Assembly (NCBI RefSeq): GCF_031143425.1
Contig: NC_090440.1
Span: forward strand, 1,272,287,123 to 1,272,351,122
Length of the DNA: 64,000 nt
Source: Pleurodeles waltl
Taxonomy: Eukaryota; Chordata; Amphibia; Caudata; Salamandridae
Direction: 5' to 3'
Positions 1 through 10,110 of this stretch are shown here, in pieces. Position numbers and translations under genes: made by a program. Every line of letters starts with the position of its first letter. Position 1 is the stretch's first letter. The notes beneath the pieces were generated by a model. It saw only the letters and a program-made list of their open reading frames with translations, was not told where the DNA came from and made no database searches.

Positions 1-2740
1 TTGGGGCATTTCCTGTCACGGGCGCTAGGCCTACCCACACAAGTGAGGTATCATTTTTATCGGGAGACGTGGGGGAACGCTGGGTGGAAGGAAATTCGTG
101 CCGCCTCTCAGATTCCAGAACTTTCTGCCACAGAAATGTGAGGAACATGTGTTTTTTTAGCCAAATTTTGAGGTTTGCAAAGGATTCTGGGTAACAGAAC
201 CTGGTCCGAGCCACACAAATCACCCCATCTTGGATTCCCCTAGGTCTCTAGTTTTCAGAAATGCACAGGTTTGGTAGGTTTCCCTAGGTGGCGGCTGAGC
301 TACAGGCCAAAATCTACAGGTAGGCACTTTGCAAAAAACACCTCTGTTTTCCCTCACCAATTTGGCTGTGTCCACGTTTTGCTTTGGGGCATTTCCTGTC
401 ACGGGCGCTAGGCCTACCCACACAATTGAGGTATCATTTTTATCGAGAGACGTGGGGGAACGCTGGGTGGAAGGAAATTCGTGCCGCGTCTCAGATTCCA
501 GAACTTTCTGCCACAGAAATGTGAGGAACATGTGTTTTGTTAGCCAAATTTTGAGGTTTGCAAAGTATTCTGGGTAACAGAACCTGGTCCGAGCCACACA
601 AGTCACCCCATCTTGGATTCCCCTAGGTCTCTAGTTTTTAGAAATGCACAGGTTTGGTAGGTTTCCCTAGGTGGCGGCTGAGCTACAGGCCAAAATCTAC
701 AGGTAGGCACTTTGCAAAAAACACCTCTGTTTTCCTTCACCAATTTGGCTGTGTCCACGTTGCGCTTTGGGGCATTTCCTGTCACGGGCGCTAGGCCTAC
801 CCACACAAGTGAGGTATCATTTTTATCGGGAGACGTGGGGGAACGCTGGGTGGAAGGAAATTCGTGGCTCCTCTCAGATTCCAGAACTTTCTGCCACAGA
901 AATGTGAGGAACATGTGTTTTTTTAGCCAAATTTTGAGGTTTGCAAAGGATTCTGGGTAACAGAACCCGGTCCGAGCCACACAAGTCACCCCATCTTGGA
1001 TTCCCCTAGGTCTCTAGTTTTCAGAAAGGCACAGGTTTGGTAGGTTTCCCTAGGTGGCGGCTGAGCTACAGGCCAAAATCTACAGGTAGGCACTTTGCAA
1101 AAAACACCTCTGTTTTCCTTCACCAATTTGGCTCTGTCCACGTTGCGCTTTGGGGCATTTCCTGTCACGGGCGCTAGGCCTACCCACACAAGTGAGGTAT
1201 CATTTTTATCGGGAGACGTGGGGGAACGCTGGGTGGAAGGAAATTCGTGGCTCCTCTCAGATTCCAGAACTTTCTGCCACAGAAATGTGAGGAACATGTG
1301 TTTTTTTAGCCAAATTTTGAGGTTTGCAAAGGATTCTGGGTAACAGAACCTGGTCCGAGCCACACAAGTCACCCCATCTTGGATTCCCCTAGGTCTCTAG
1401 TTTTCAGAAAGGCACAGGTTTGGTAGGTTTCCCTAGGTGGCGGCTGAGCTACAGGCCAAAATCTACAGGTAGGCACTTTGCAAAAAACACCTCTGTTTTC
1501 CTTCACCAATTTGGCTCTGTCCACGTTGCGCTTTGGGGCATTTCCTGTCACGGGCGCTAGGCCTACCCACACAAGTGAGGTATCATTTTTATCGGGAGAC
1601 GTGGGGGAACGCTGGGTGGAAGGAAATTCGTGGCTCCTCTCAGATTCCAGAACTTTCTGCCACAGAAATGTGAGGAACATGTGTTTTTTTAGCCAAATTT
1701 TGAGGTTTGCAAAGGATTCTGGGTAACAGAACCTGGTCCGAGCCACACAAGTCACCCCATCTTGGATTCCCCTAGGTCTCTAGTTTTCAGAAATGCACAG
1801 GTTTGGTAGGTTTCCCTAGGTGGCGGCTGAGCTACAGGCCAAAATTTACAGGTAGGCACTTTGCAAAAAACACCTCTGTTTTCCTTCACCAATTTGGCTC
1901 TGTCCACGTTGCGCTTTGGGGCATTTCCTGTCACGGGCGCTAGGCCTACCCACACAAGTGAGGTATCATTTTTATCGGGAGACGTGGGGGAACGCTGGGT
2001 GGAAGGAAATTCGTGCCGCCTCTCAGATTCCAGAACTTTCTGCCACAAAAATGTGAGGAACATGTGTTTTTTTAGCCAAATTTTGAGGTTTGCAAAGGAT
2101 TCTGGGTAACAGAACCTGGTCCGAGCCACACAAGTCACCCCATCTTGGATTCCCCTAGGTCTCTAGTTTTCAGAAATGCACAGGTTTGGTAGGTTTCCCT
2201 AGGTGGCGGCTGAGCTACAAGCCAAAATCTACAGGTAGGCACTTTGCAAAATTTCCTTCACAAATTTGGATGTGTCCACGTTGCGCTTTGGGGCGTTTTC
2301 TGTCGCGGGCGCTAGGCCTACCCACACAAGTGAGGTATCATTTTTATCGGGAGACGTGGGGGAACGCTGGGTGGAAGGAAATACGTGGCTCCTCCCAGAT
2401 TCCAGAACTTTCTGCCACAGAAATGTGAGGAACATGTGTTTTTTTTGCCAAATTTTGAGGTTTGCAAAGGATTCTGGGTAACAGAACCTGGTCCGAGCCA
2501 CACAAGTCACCCCATCTTGGATTCCCCTAGGTCTCTAGTTTTCAGAAATGCACAGGTTTGGTAGGTTTCCCTAGGTGGCGGCTGAGCTAGGGCCAAAATC
2601 TACAGGTAGGCACTTTGCTAAAAACAGCTCTGTTTTCTGTGATGTGTCCACGTTGTGTTTTGGGGCATATCCTGTCGCGGGCGCTAGGCCTACCCACACA
2701 AGTGAGGTATCATTTTTATCGGGAGACTTGGGGGAACATA
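1..2740. repeat. 383-bp tandem repeat array, about 7 copies
   Basis: The same landmarks recur every 383 bp: 'ggtaggtttccctaggtgg', 'ctttggggcatttcctgtc' and 'attctgggtaacagaacc'. The sixth unit is about 372 bp because of a short deletion near 2250, and the seventh breaks off near 2735. The units at about 986-1372 and 1369-1755 translate identically, so neighbouring copies are the most similar, as expected of local homogenisation. Each unit has a long open frame on both strands, but this looks like a by-product of a stop-poor unit rather than coding. Confidence 0.9.
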
Positions 2741-3104
2741 GAATAGCAAAACAAGTGTTATTGCCCCTTGTCTTTCTCTAAATTTTTTCCTTCCAAATGT
2801 AAGACAGTGTGTAAAAAAGACATCTATTTGAGAAATGCCCTGTAATTCACATGCTAGTATGGGCACCCCGGAATTCAGAGATGTGCAAATAACCACTGCT
2901 TCTCAACACCTTATCTTTTTTGGCTAATTTCTTGGCCTCCTTCTGGGGAACCCACAAAGTCTGGGTACCTCTAGAATCCCTAGGATGTTGGAAAAAAAGG
3001 ATGCAAATTTGGCGTGGGTAGCTTATGTGAACAAAAAGTTATGAGGGCCTAAGCGCGAACTGCTCCAAATAGCCAAAAAAAGGCTCGGCACAGGAGGGGG
3101 AAAA

Positions 3105-3126
3105 GGCCTGGCAGCGAAGGGGTTAA
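3105..3126. repeat. Terminal sequence with TTAA target site
   Basis: The run CCTGGCAGCGAAGGGGTTAA ends the repeat element. TTAA is the duplicated target expected for piggyBac-type transposition. Only this end lies in the window, so it is called from the motif and the abrupt switch to unrelated coding sequence. Confidence 0.55.
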
Positions 3127-3130
3127 AGAT

Positions 3131-4549
3131 GTGCAACTTTTGCTATCTTTAGAGCATGACAAGAACAACAACCTTGCACCTACACTTACAGACATTCTTT
3201 TTGAACTAGATATTGACCCTTTTGGACACGTTGATAGTGGTTTAAAACCTTCTTCTAAGTTGATGTCACCGATACCATCTGGGAATGTTATAGATATTTT
3301 CTATAATAAAATGACTCTGGACTTATATAGATTAGAGGACTTGTACAACAAAAAAAGTAAAATTTTGAAACGCAACTTTACTAAACTAGAATCTGAGGCG
3401 ATTTGTACCTTAACTAAAACACAGGACATTGTTATCCAGGAGGGGGGGAACATTGTGCTCATGAACAGAGATGATTATGTGAAGGAGATGGACAGACAAT
3501 TGAGCAACACTACTGCTTATTGTAAATTGACTTATAACCCAATAAAATAAATAAATTGCCTAATACATGAGAAATTGTGTGTGTGGAAAGAAAGGGGTTT
3601 ACTAACGGACGGAGAATACAGGTATATCTATAATGCCAACCCTAAATTCCCTCATACATACATTCTCCCTAAAATACATAAAACTGGGAGCTTTCCACCG
3701 GGGATACCCATAATATCAGGAATTGGCTCACCAACCGAGAACCTATCAGAATTTATTGATGTGTTTCTACAACCATATGTACAGAATTTACCATCCTACA
3801 TTAGAGATACTAAAGACTTGCTTTCCAAGGTTAATGATTATGATTGGACCAGTGGTCATATCTTGGTCACCTTGGATGTAGTTTCCTTACCAGTATTCCA
3901 AGAGACAAAGGCATCAAAGCTATACAATTTTTTTTTTGAATTAAGAGATGTTACTCTACTTGAACACACTAATTTGTTGATAGATCTACTTGAAACAGTA
4001 TTGGATAATAATGTTTTTACACTCAATGGTGCTTGGCACCTTCAGACACGAGGCGTTGCCATGGTGACAAGATTTTCTCCATCTTTTGCCAACCTATACA
4101 TGGGCTATTTTGAAAAACAGCATCTTTGGCACGATTGCCCGCTGGAACTCACTGAACACATCTTATATTGGGGGAGGTACATAGATGATGTCTTAATGTT
4201 TTGGTCAGGTGATGTCAGATCCCTTGATTTGTTTACTCAATATCTAAATCTTAATTATTTTAATATTCAATTCACTAGTACCCATAGTGAGAAAGAGATT
4301 GACTTTTTGGACATAACTCTTTCTGTTATGGGCAACAAGATCTGTTCTAAAATCTACAGGAAACCAACTGCATGTAATTCCATTTTACAAGCTTCAAGTT
4401 CCCATGCCAGATCACAGATCAATGCAGTAGCATATGGTGAAGCAATTAGGATCAGACGCAATTGCAGTCAAGATGAGGTCTTTTTCACGTCAACTAAATC
4501 TTATGGAACAATGACTATTAGCATGGGGGTAGCCCAAGAAATTGCTTAA
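3131..4549 (+). pseudogene. PLE reverse transcriptase, broken
   Basis: Two open stretches (3131-3550 and 3575-4549) share one frame and are separated only by a TAA at 3548-3550. The second has PLE RT hallmarks: YILPKIHK, PIISGIGSPTE, LDVVSL, FSPSFANLYMG and the catalytic YIDD (4178-4189), then DFLDITL and KIYRKPT. Element RT copies DNA at exposed ends, and PLE RTs are related to telomerase RT (established). A frameshift near 4525-4545 moves the continuation into the frame of 4542-4736. The motifs are convincing, but the stop and frameshift make this a dead copy. Confidence 0.85.
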
Positions 4550-4736
4550 AAATACAAAAGCGAGAATTAATCTAGTGAATAGGCTTAACTTACTCTCGAA
4601 TACCAATCGCACCGCTTTGTGGACTGGCAACAAGCATAAGAAAAAGAACACAGGGAAGGAAAAAATGAAATTATCTTTGATTTTCCTGTTCAGTGCAATA
4701 TGTCCTGAGATTTATAAGATATGCTGCAAAAACTGA
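4542..4736 (+). pseudogene. PLE linker between RT and endonuclease
   Basis: This 64-codon stretch continues the RT after a frameshift. Its first residues (LKNTKARINLVNR) read like the 'hole/thumb' segment that follows PLE RT. It ends at TGA 4734-4736. The next open stretch, 4761-5336, is in the same frame, so one nonsense codon separates linker from endonuclease. Confidence 0.55.
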
Positions 4737-4760
4737 CCATTACTTTTATCAGACAATACC

Positions 4761-5336
4761 TTGAGTAAGGGAATTAATAATAGACCATGTATTGTATATT
4801 GTAGGGGACGCACCCTTAGGAACCAGATATGTCATAGTTATCTACCACCCTCTCCAGTGAAGAAGATGTGGCTGCCTAATTTACCCAATGGTTTTTATAA
4901 GTGTGGGCGATGCAGCATTTGTAATTATGTGAAAGATAAAATCTCTACTTTTAGTTACCATACTAACAGAACGTATAAGATTACCAAATTTATGAATTGT
5001 AACACTAAATTCATTATATATTGCCTAATTTGTGTTTGTAATCATGTATATGTTGGCAGAACATTTAGGACATTTAGGGAGAGGATCCAGGAACATATCA
5101 GGGCCATACGACATAATGACACTAATTATCCCTTCGCACAGCACTATAATTTGGCACATGGGCAGAGAAAGGTATTGGACATATCCGTGCATGGCATGGA
5201 CACTATAGGCACCTGCCCTAGAGGTGGGGACAAAAATCTGATGTTAAGACAGCTGGAGAGTAAATGGATAATTAGGTTGAGAGCTGTTGAGGTAGGGTTG
5301 AACACAGAGAAAGACCTACATGTATTTTTGGAATAA
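4761..5336 (+). pseudogene. PLE GIY-YIG endonuclease domain
   Basis: The C-terminal domain of the PLE polyprotein. It has a Cys cluster (CGRCSIC, residues 48-54) and then the GIY-YIG core: IIYC (residues 85-88) and VYVGRT (96-101), followed by RERIQEH. GIY-YIG enzymes nick DNA, and in PLEs this domain makes the target cut. The reading frame is intact from 4761 to the TAA, but it is separated from the RT by a stop and a frameshift. The first Met is a TTG in the middle of the ancestral protein, not a real start. Confidence 0.85.
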
Positions 5337-5339
5337 TAT

Positions 5340-7208
5340 GCTGTGTATGCTTTTGATGCTTTTCTAATTTGATTTTCTCAAGACTGTATTCTTCATAATA
5401 ATTCTGCATAAGGATATGTAATATGTATTATTACTAGTATATGTTGCTACTTGTTTTTCTGATGAGTACTAACTGTATGGTTTTATTTCAGCTATGTATC
5501 ATGATTTTATTGTACAGGCCCCCTTGTTTTTGGGTAGGGGTGGCATATATGATTCTAGTCTAATGTTATCCATACTGTATGATTCTTCTGACCCTAGAAA
5601 ACTTGGCAATTCCTATCATGTTGTGGTTATTATTATTTTCTTACAACTATGTTAGTATTACTTTGGCGTTTATTGCTGTAATACACATATGGGTCTCTTC
5701 ACATCACTGTCCTTTCTGGGTATTGACTCTTTGTCTTGCTAACAGTTTAAATACCGTGGGGCATGCTCTATTAATGACAACTGAGGGTATTTTTCACCTT
5801 TAAACCTCGGTTGTTAGTATAGTTCATCTTCCTATTTTATTGCTAGGTTGACCATGGTTCAATTGCTGTTCCTTTAAATGTGTGGCAGATAGGCTGGTTC
5901 GTGTTTTTTACTTTAATTTGCTTTCATTCTAGAACATTTTGCGCGGTTGAAGATGGCGACCAGAGGTTATTGGTATTTTCTACACCTGTTTCGCTTATTT
6001 AGTCCTTTTTCTATTTTGATTACTATGAGGCTGGGGTCCAGCCTTAAAAATGGCTGACACACGAGAGCGGTAGCTCCGCATTTCTCGCATAGATGAGTGC
6101 TGCACAGGATGATGACGGTAAGTTTAGCACACCTTCGGTGTGGTGGGCATGATTATTATAACTGTGTGCCCTTTTATGCCTTTACTCAGCATTACGAGCC
6201 GGCACCTTTGGGTTTGTCGGACATTTTTGTTATAAATGTGTGCTCTTGGATCCCTAGACCCAATATTACGCGCCGGCAGTGGCTATAAAATCATGTGACT
6301 TTTGCCACGCGCAAACTTTGTATTTCTTCAACTATTTATAGTGGGGGCCTGTTCCATGCTAATTAGGACTGCTGGGTTGTTTAGTAGTATTTTTCCGCTT
6401 CCCTTTGGGAGTTTATTTAATGGGTAGGTTTTGGAGGGTGACAGCACGCTTCTCTTTGTTCTATTCGATACTTAAAATAGCCCTTCTTGTGTACGGACGT
6501 AGCTGTGGAGTTTGGAATATTTTAGTTCACTTTATCGTTGCTCGTATCTAACATAACTGGCTGACTTATTCCTTCATTTAGAGAGCTCTGTTGTTCGACT
6601 CGTTTGTTTATTTGGTGTCTCTGATAAGACAAACTTATTCTTGTCTACCTTTAGTGTCATGTTTACTACTGCCCCTTTTTTCCAGGCTTATCAGGGTCGT
6701 TTCATTATTACATTCTTATGCTTTGAAGTTGATGTATTGCTGACATTATAAGACATTTGGAGGACATTTGAATCCATCTTTATATCGTTCTGATTAGGCG
6801 CTTTCGTGGCATTTCGGGTAGGTTTAGTGGTGTTCGCTTGGTTTGTGATTGCTCACTTAGTTGTGTGTTCATACCATTAGTTCACTCGGTTGTTGTTTAC
6901 TTTTAACATGATGTGCCACCATTTGTATGTGTTTTGTACAAACTACTTTGGGCTATAAGGTTGCCATATATGCACTTCATATGTTTTGTTTCCCTCACAG
7001 GGTCTCAATAAGCACATTGTTATTTTCTCTTTCGTCACATTCACATGAAGGAGACCCCTTTGTGTTTTGGTTTTCATTTTAAGTCCAAGTATATACCTGC
7101 ATGGTCCTAAAAGTAGTATGTCTACTTTTTTTTTTTTTTAATTGGTACTCATGTCAGACAACAGTGTTGACAATATGATATGCAATTTTGCTTCATATGT
7201 TTTTGTTT
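5340..7208 (+). other. Non-coding 3' region of the PLE
   Basis: About 1.9 kb, AT-rich, with no convincing coding sequence; small open frames at 5579-5803 and 6097-6288 match nothing I recognise. It contains an AAGATGGCGAC motif near 5950, resembling a YY1 site, and a TATAAAAT near 6284, which could belong to a promoter-bearing pseudo-LTR. The role is inferred only from its place between the endonuclease and the hammerhead-like motif. Confidence 0.4.
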
Positions 7209-7253
7209 TACAGCCTTGAAAAAGTATTTTTGACGAAACACGTGTTGGCTGTA
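7209..7253 (+). ncRNA. Degenerate type I hammerhead ribozyme-like motif of the PLE
   Basis: A perfect 7-bp outer stem is formed by TACAGCC (7209-7215) and GGCTGTA (7247-7253). Inside, in hammerhead order, are TTGAAAA where the CTGATGA core would be (three differences), a weak two-pair helix II (GT/AC), the conserved GAAA (7235-7238), a minimal self-complementary helix III (CACGTG, 7239-7244) and GTT as the cleavage triplet. PLEs are known to carry hammerhead motifs with short helix III in their pseudo-LTRs. The core changes suggest this copy cannot cleave. Confidence 0.5.
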
Positions 7254-7479
7254 TTTTCATTTGAAGGATGTCTTGCGCACATGGAACTCTTGTGGTCTAC
7301 ACTGGAGATGTACAATTTAACCAATTAATTAAAAAATATTCTTGATGAAGTATACTGCATTGAGATATGATTCTTGCAAAGGACTGACTTATGGACTTTT
7401 CAGTGGTGTGCTGTGATACTTGATGTTAATAGATTGGGTTGTTTCTCAACCTGGATTTTGCACCTTAAGTGGCTGGGTG

Positions 7480-7912
7480 AGGTATTGCTTGGCACCCACG
7501 TGATATAGCGTGGTGGAGAAGGCAGAAGGCAACCAGCTGATCCAGGGGCGGGGACCTCCAGGCCCCTTTAACGTTCAAAGTGCGCCACTTCGCGGGACGC
7601 GCCCGGGTCGAAGCCCGGGCCAAGGGCGGGCCCGTCCTGCACCTGTCAGCGCCTGGAAGAGACTGGGCTGCGCCACACTTCTTTATTTTTGCTTTTCGCT
7701 GGTGACTAGTGATGCCCGAGGAGTCCTGGTTTATCTGCTGTGCTTTCCGAACACTGACTGACTTGTTCTGTGACTGACAGGGACCATTCGAGGTTGGACT
7801 GGGCTCCCCCTCTGGGCCCCAAGGTACGGTTTGGGGCATTTTGATACATTTGTGCTTACCTTCCTTTCTAAATTGCCCCCATATTGGTGCTGAGTTTTTT
7901 TATTTGTTCAGA
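7480..7912 (+). promoter_or_regulatory. GC-rich 5' leader of LINE copy 1
   Basis: A CpG- and G/C-rich block (densest at about 7540-7680) stands out from AT-rich flanks and lies just upstream of the first ORF1 ATG. Full-length LINEs usually carry an internal promoter in this place. No specific promoter element is identified; the call rests on position and composition. Confidence 0.4.
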
Positions 7913-9025
7913 ATGGGAAAACGCAAGGTGAGACCTAGTCCCGACTTGGGCCCTGGTAAATCCAAAATTTCTAAACCCAACAGAGTCACGTAACCCCATA
8001 CCAATTGCGTGTCTAGAGAAATCTATAATCTAATAGAAGAAGTGGAGCTAATTCTTAACAAAAAAGAGAGCAATGTTCGGAAGAGGCTGAAATCAGGAAC
8101 CTTATTGCCGTTTTTAACAACTGGAACTAATTCTTCTATTGATGCCCAGCCCCCGAGAGTTCCATCTCAAGCTCTTGCTCCTATAAGCCTGTCCCGTATT
8201 GCTAATTCTCCATCATTTCTTGCACCCAAGTCTAATTTGGAAGTTATAGCCACTGATTCTATTCTTCATGGGATTTCCTGTTCAAACCGTTTCTCTGTTT
8301 TGGATCATCTAGATTCGGTTAGCGCCCAACAGACCCCTTCAATCCCTGTGCCTTCCAATCGCGATTCTCCTAGAGAAGATCTTTCAGCACTAGTTTCTAG
8401 TTTAAAGCGTGAAGTAGGAGATTTGAAGTGCTTAATGCTTGAAGTTCTCAAGCTTCTCAAGAAACCAGAACCACCTCCTCCGTGTGTTTTGGAGCCAGCG
8501 TCATTGCTACGCAACTATCCCTCGGTTCCTGCGTCTTTGCCAGCAGATCTGTCGATGAACTTGGAGTTTGCTCAGGGCCCCATTCACAGGTCTCATTATG
8601 GTAGAAATGCTGTACCATCTTTGGCAAAACCTATATCTTTTCCTTTTAATATTGACCGGAATCAGGACATTATATCAGCATCTGGCCAGTCCACTTATAT
8701 GACCAATCGAAACTGCATTTATATGTGTAATGTTCCTCCACTTACAGTACAATCGAGGGAAGACAAATTTTCCTTAATCAACAAGGTTTCGCATTGGATA
8801 CGTCATGTCAGAGACTGTGGCTCAATTATCCATGCCGATATTGTATCGGCCATACAGCTGAGTGGCCGTTCTGGTGGGCGGGATATCATTAAACTCAACC
8901 TTGCAAGTCCTGTTTTAGTCACGGACCTTTTGCAGATGGAAGCACGTCACCACACAAGGAAGGAACTTGATATATTTTTCAGTGACACTAGTTTCACTTT
9001 GTCAAGCATGAGTTTGTCCACTTGA
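7913..9025 (+). pseudogene. LINE copy 1 ORF1 protein, one nonsense codon
   Basis: The ATG at 7913 opens a basic N-terminus (MGKRKVRPSPDLGPGKSK). A TAA at 7991-7993 interrupts it, and the same frame then stays open to 9025, about 370 codons in total. The middle is Ser/Pro-rich with a short helix (about 8400-8460, leucine-rich, coiled-coil-like). The C-terminal part (CIYMCNVPPL onward, about 8714-9000) looks like a compact nucleic-acid-binding fold, but I cannot name the domain with certainty. LINE ORF1 proteins bind element RNA; here that is inferred from position. Confidence 0.6.
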
Positions 9026-9030
9026 TCAAA

Positions 9031-10110
9031 CATGACTAAGCCGGTACCATCCAATGTAACAGGCCATGTTGTTTCCTCTGGCCTGACATCCAGTCCAGTT
9101 GTGGAGCCTGATACTGGCTTTGTTTCCAAACGTATTAGTGCATGCGATTCTGCGCTCCAGGGGTTGTACCTCAGACAATGATTGACTATGTGCTCCCAGT
9201 CTTTGCAATTTTAGTATTGGATTTGACTCACAGACTTTACCACATTCAAAAACTTTGACAAGTTTGGGCGTTCATACTTTACGGGATCCTCAAATTGTTT
9301 CTACTGTGAACTCTAATCCCGCACCGTATGTTGATTTTTGTGAAGCTACCTGTAGTGCTGCATATGTTACAGGGAAGTTCTTGTCCTGGAACGTGGCAGG
9401 CATTAAAAGTAAACTAGTTGACTCCGAATGGGGGGCTTATATTGAACCCTTTTGCATTTGTATGTTTTAGGAAACGTGGGCTACAGAAAGTGTGTACAGG
9501 CAAGGGTGTTGTTCCTTTACAAAAAATGCTATGCAGACTCCCATGGGTAGGGCAATAGGGGGATTATGTACCTGGGTTAAGACGACTGAGGGAGGGCGAA
9601 GTAAAGTAGATCTCTGTAGATTCCCTTGATATTTTGGTATTAGCAATACTGCCAAATTCAGGCACTCCAGTCTTATGTATTAATATCTACAATAGACCAG
9701 GTCCTCCTAATAATCGGTCTGCTACTATAGATCTCCTGCATAATCTTATATCTGATTTTCGTTCTAAACATCGTATTATCATTGCAGGTGACCTTAATGC
9801 GCAAATTGAATTCAACTCGGCGTTTGCCGAGTCAACGCAGGCTGAAGATGAAGTGTGGAATATTCCCCCTCTCTTAACCCAACCAGTGTTATTCACTGCC
9901 TGTTGTAGGGCGTCACAGATAATAGATCTTACAGTAACACATGGTCTTCACTTTGGTAATGGTCGTTTCCAGCTGATACTCCTGCCAGACCAACTTTTTT
10001 TAGGGGCCTATATAGTAGTACAATGGATTATGTTGCCATTCCATAATAGATGTGAAAGTGGGCCCACGGCATACTAGTGATCACCCGCCTTTACAAATTG
10101 TATATGACAG
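9031..10110 (+). pseudogene. LINE copy 1 ORF2: AP-endonuclease domain
   Basis: Pieces in three frames spell an exonuclease III-like nuclease. FLSWNVAGIKSKL (about 9379-9417) is followed by CMF, a TAG at 9468-9470 and ETW, where a glutamine codon has probably become a stop. IIAGDLNAQI (about 9778-9807) matches the GDxN catalytic motif, and TSDHPPL (about 10073-10095) matches the terminal SDH motif. This domain nicks target DNA to prime reverse transcription. Frameshifts between the pieces make it non-functional. ORF2 may start at the ATG at 9031, but this is uncertain. Confidence 0.7.

Larger units (their letters stand above)
1..3126. mobile_element. piggyBac-type non-autonomous element (right part)
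   Basis: The segment ends in GGCAGCGAAGGGGTTAA, with TTAA at 3123-3126, immediately followed by Penelope-like coding sequence. piggyBac-superfamily elements insert at TTAA, and short ends reading TTAACCCCTTCG are known from non-autonomous vertebrate members (family knowledge). Inside are a tandem array (1 to about 2740) and a single-copy arm (about 2740-3126). No transposase is visible. The left end lies outside the window, so the matching inverted repeat cannot be checked. The adjoining PLE frame opens directly after TTAA, so this element probably inserted into the PLE. Confidence 0.6.
3127..7440 (+). mobile_element. Penelope-like element (PLE), 5'-interrupted and decayed
   Basis: The order is reverse transcriptase, linker, Cys-rich motif, GIY-YIG endonuclease, long AT-rich 3' region and a hammerhead-like fold. 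That is the layout of endonuclease-bearing Penelope-like retroelements. The protein's 5' part is missing because the piggyBac-type element abuts at 3126, and the rest probably lies upstream of the window. The right border is not sharp; the next LINE's GC-rich leader begins near 7480. At least three lesions break the reading frame, so this copy is not autonomous. Confidence 0.75.

Noticed and set aside
220..2138. Five consecutive 128-residue frames on the minus strand, one per 383-bp unit, overlapping by four bases
   Set aside because: They repeat because the DNA unit repeats; there is no recognisable domain, and the plus strand is also open. The unit seems simply poor in stop codons.
5456..5490. 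CTGATGAG resembling a hammerhead core
   Set aside because: No GAAA box or flanking helices follow at a suitable distance.
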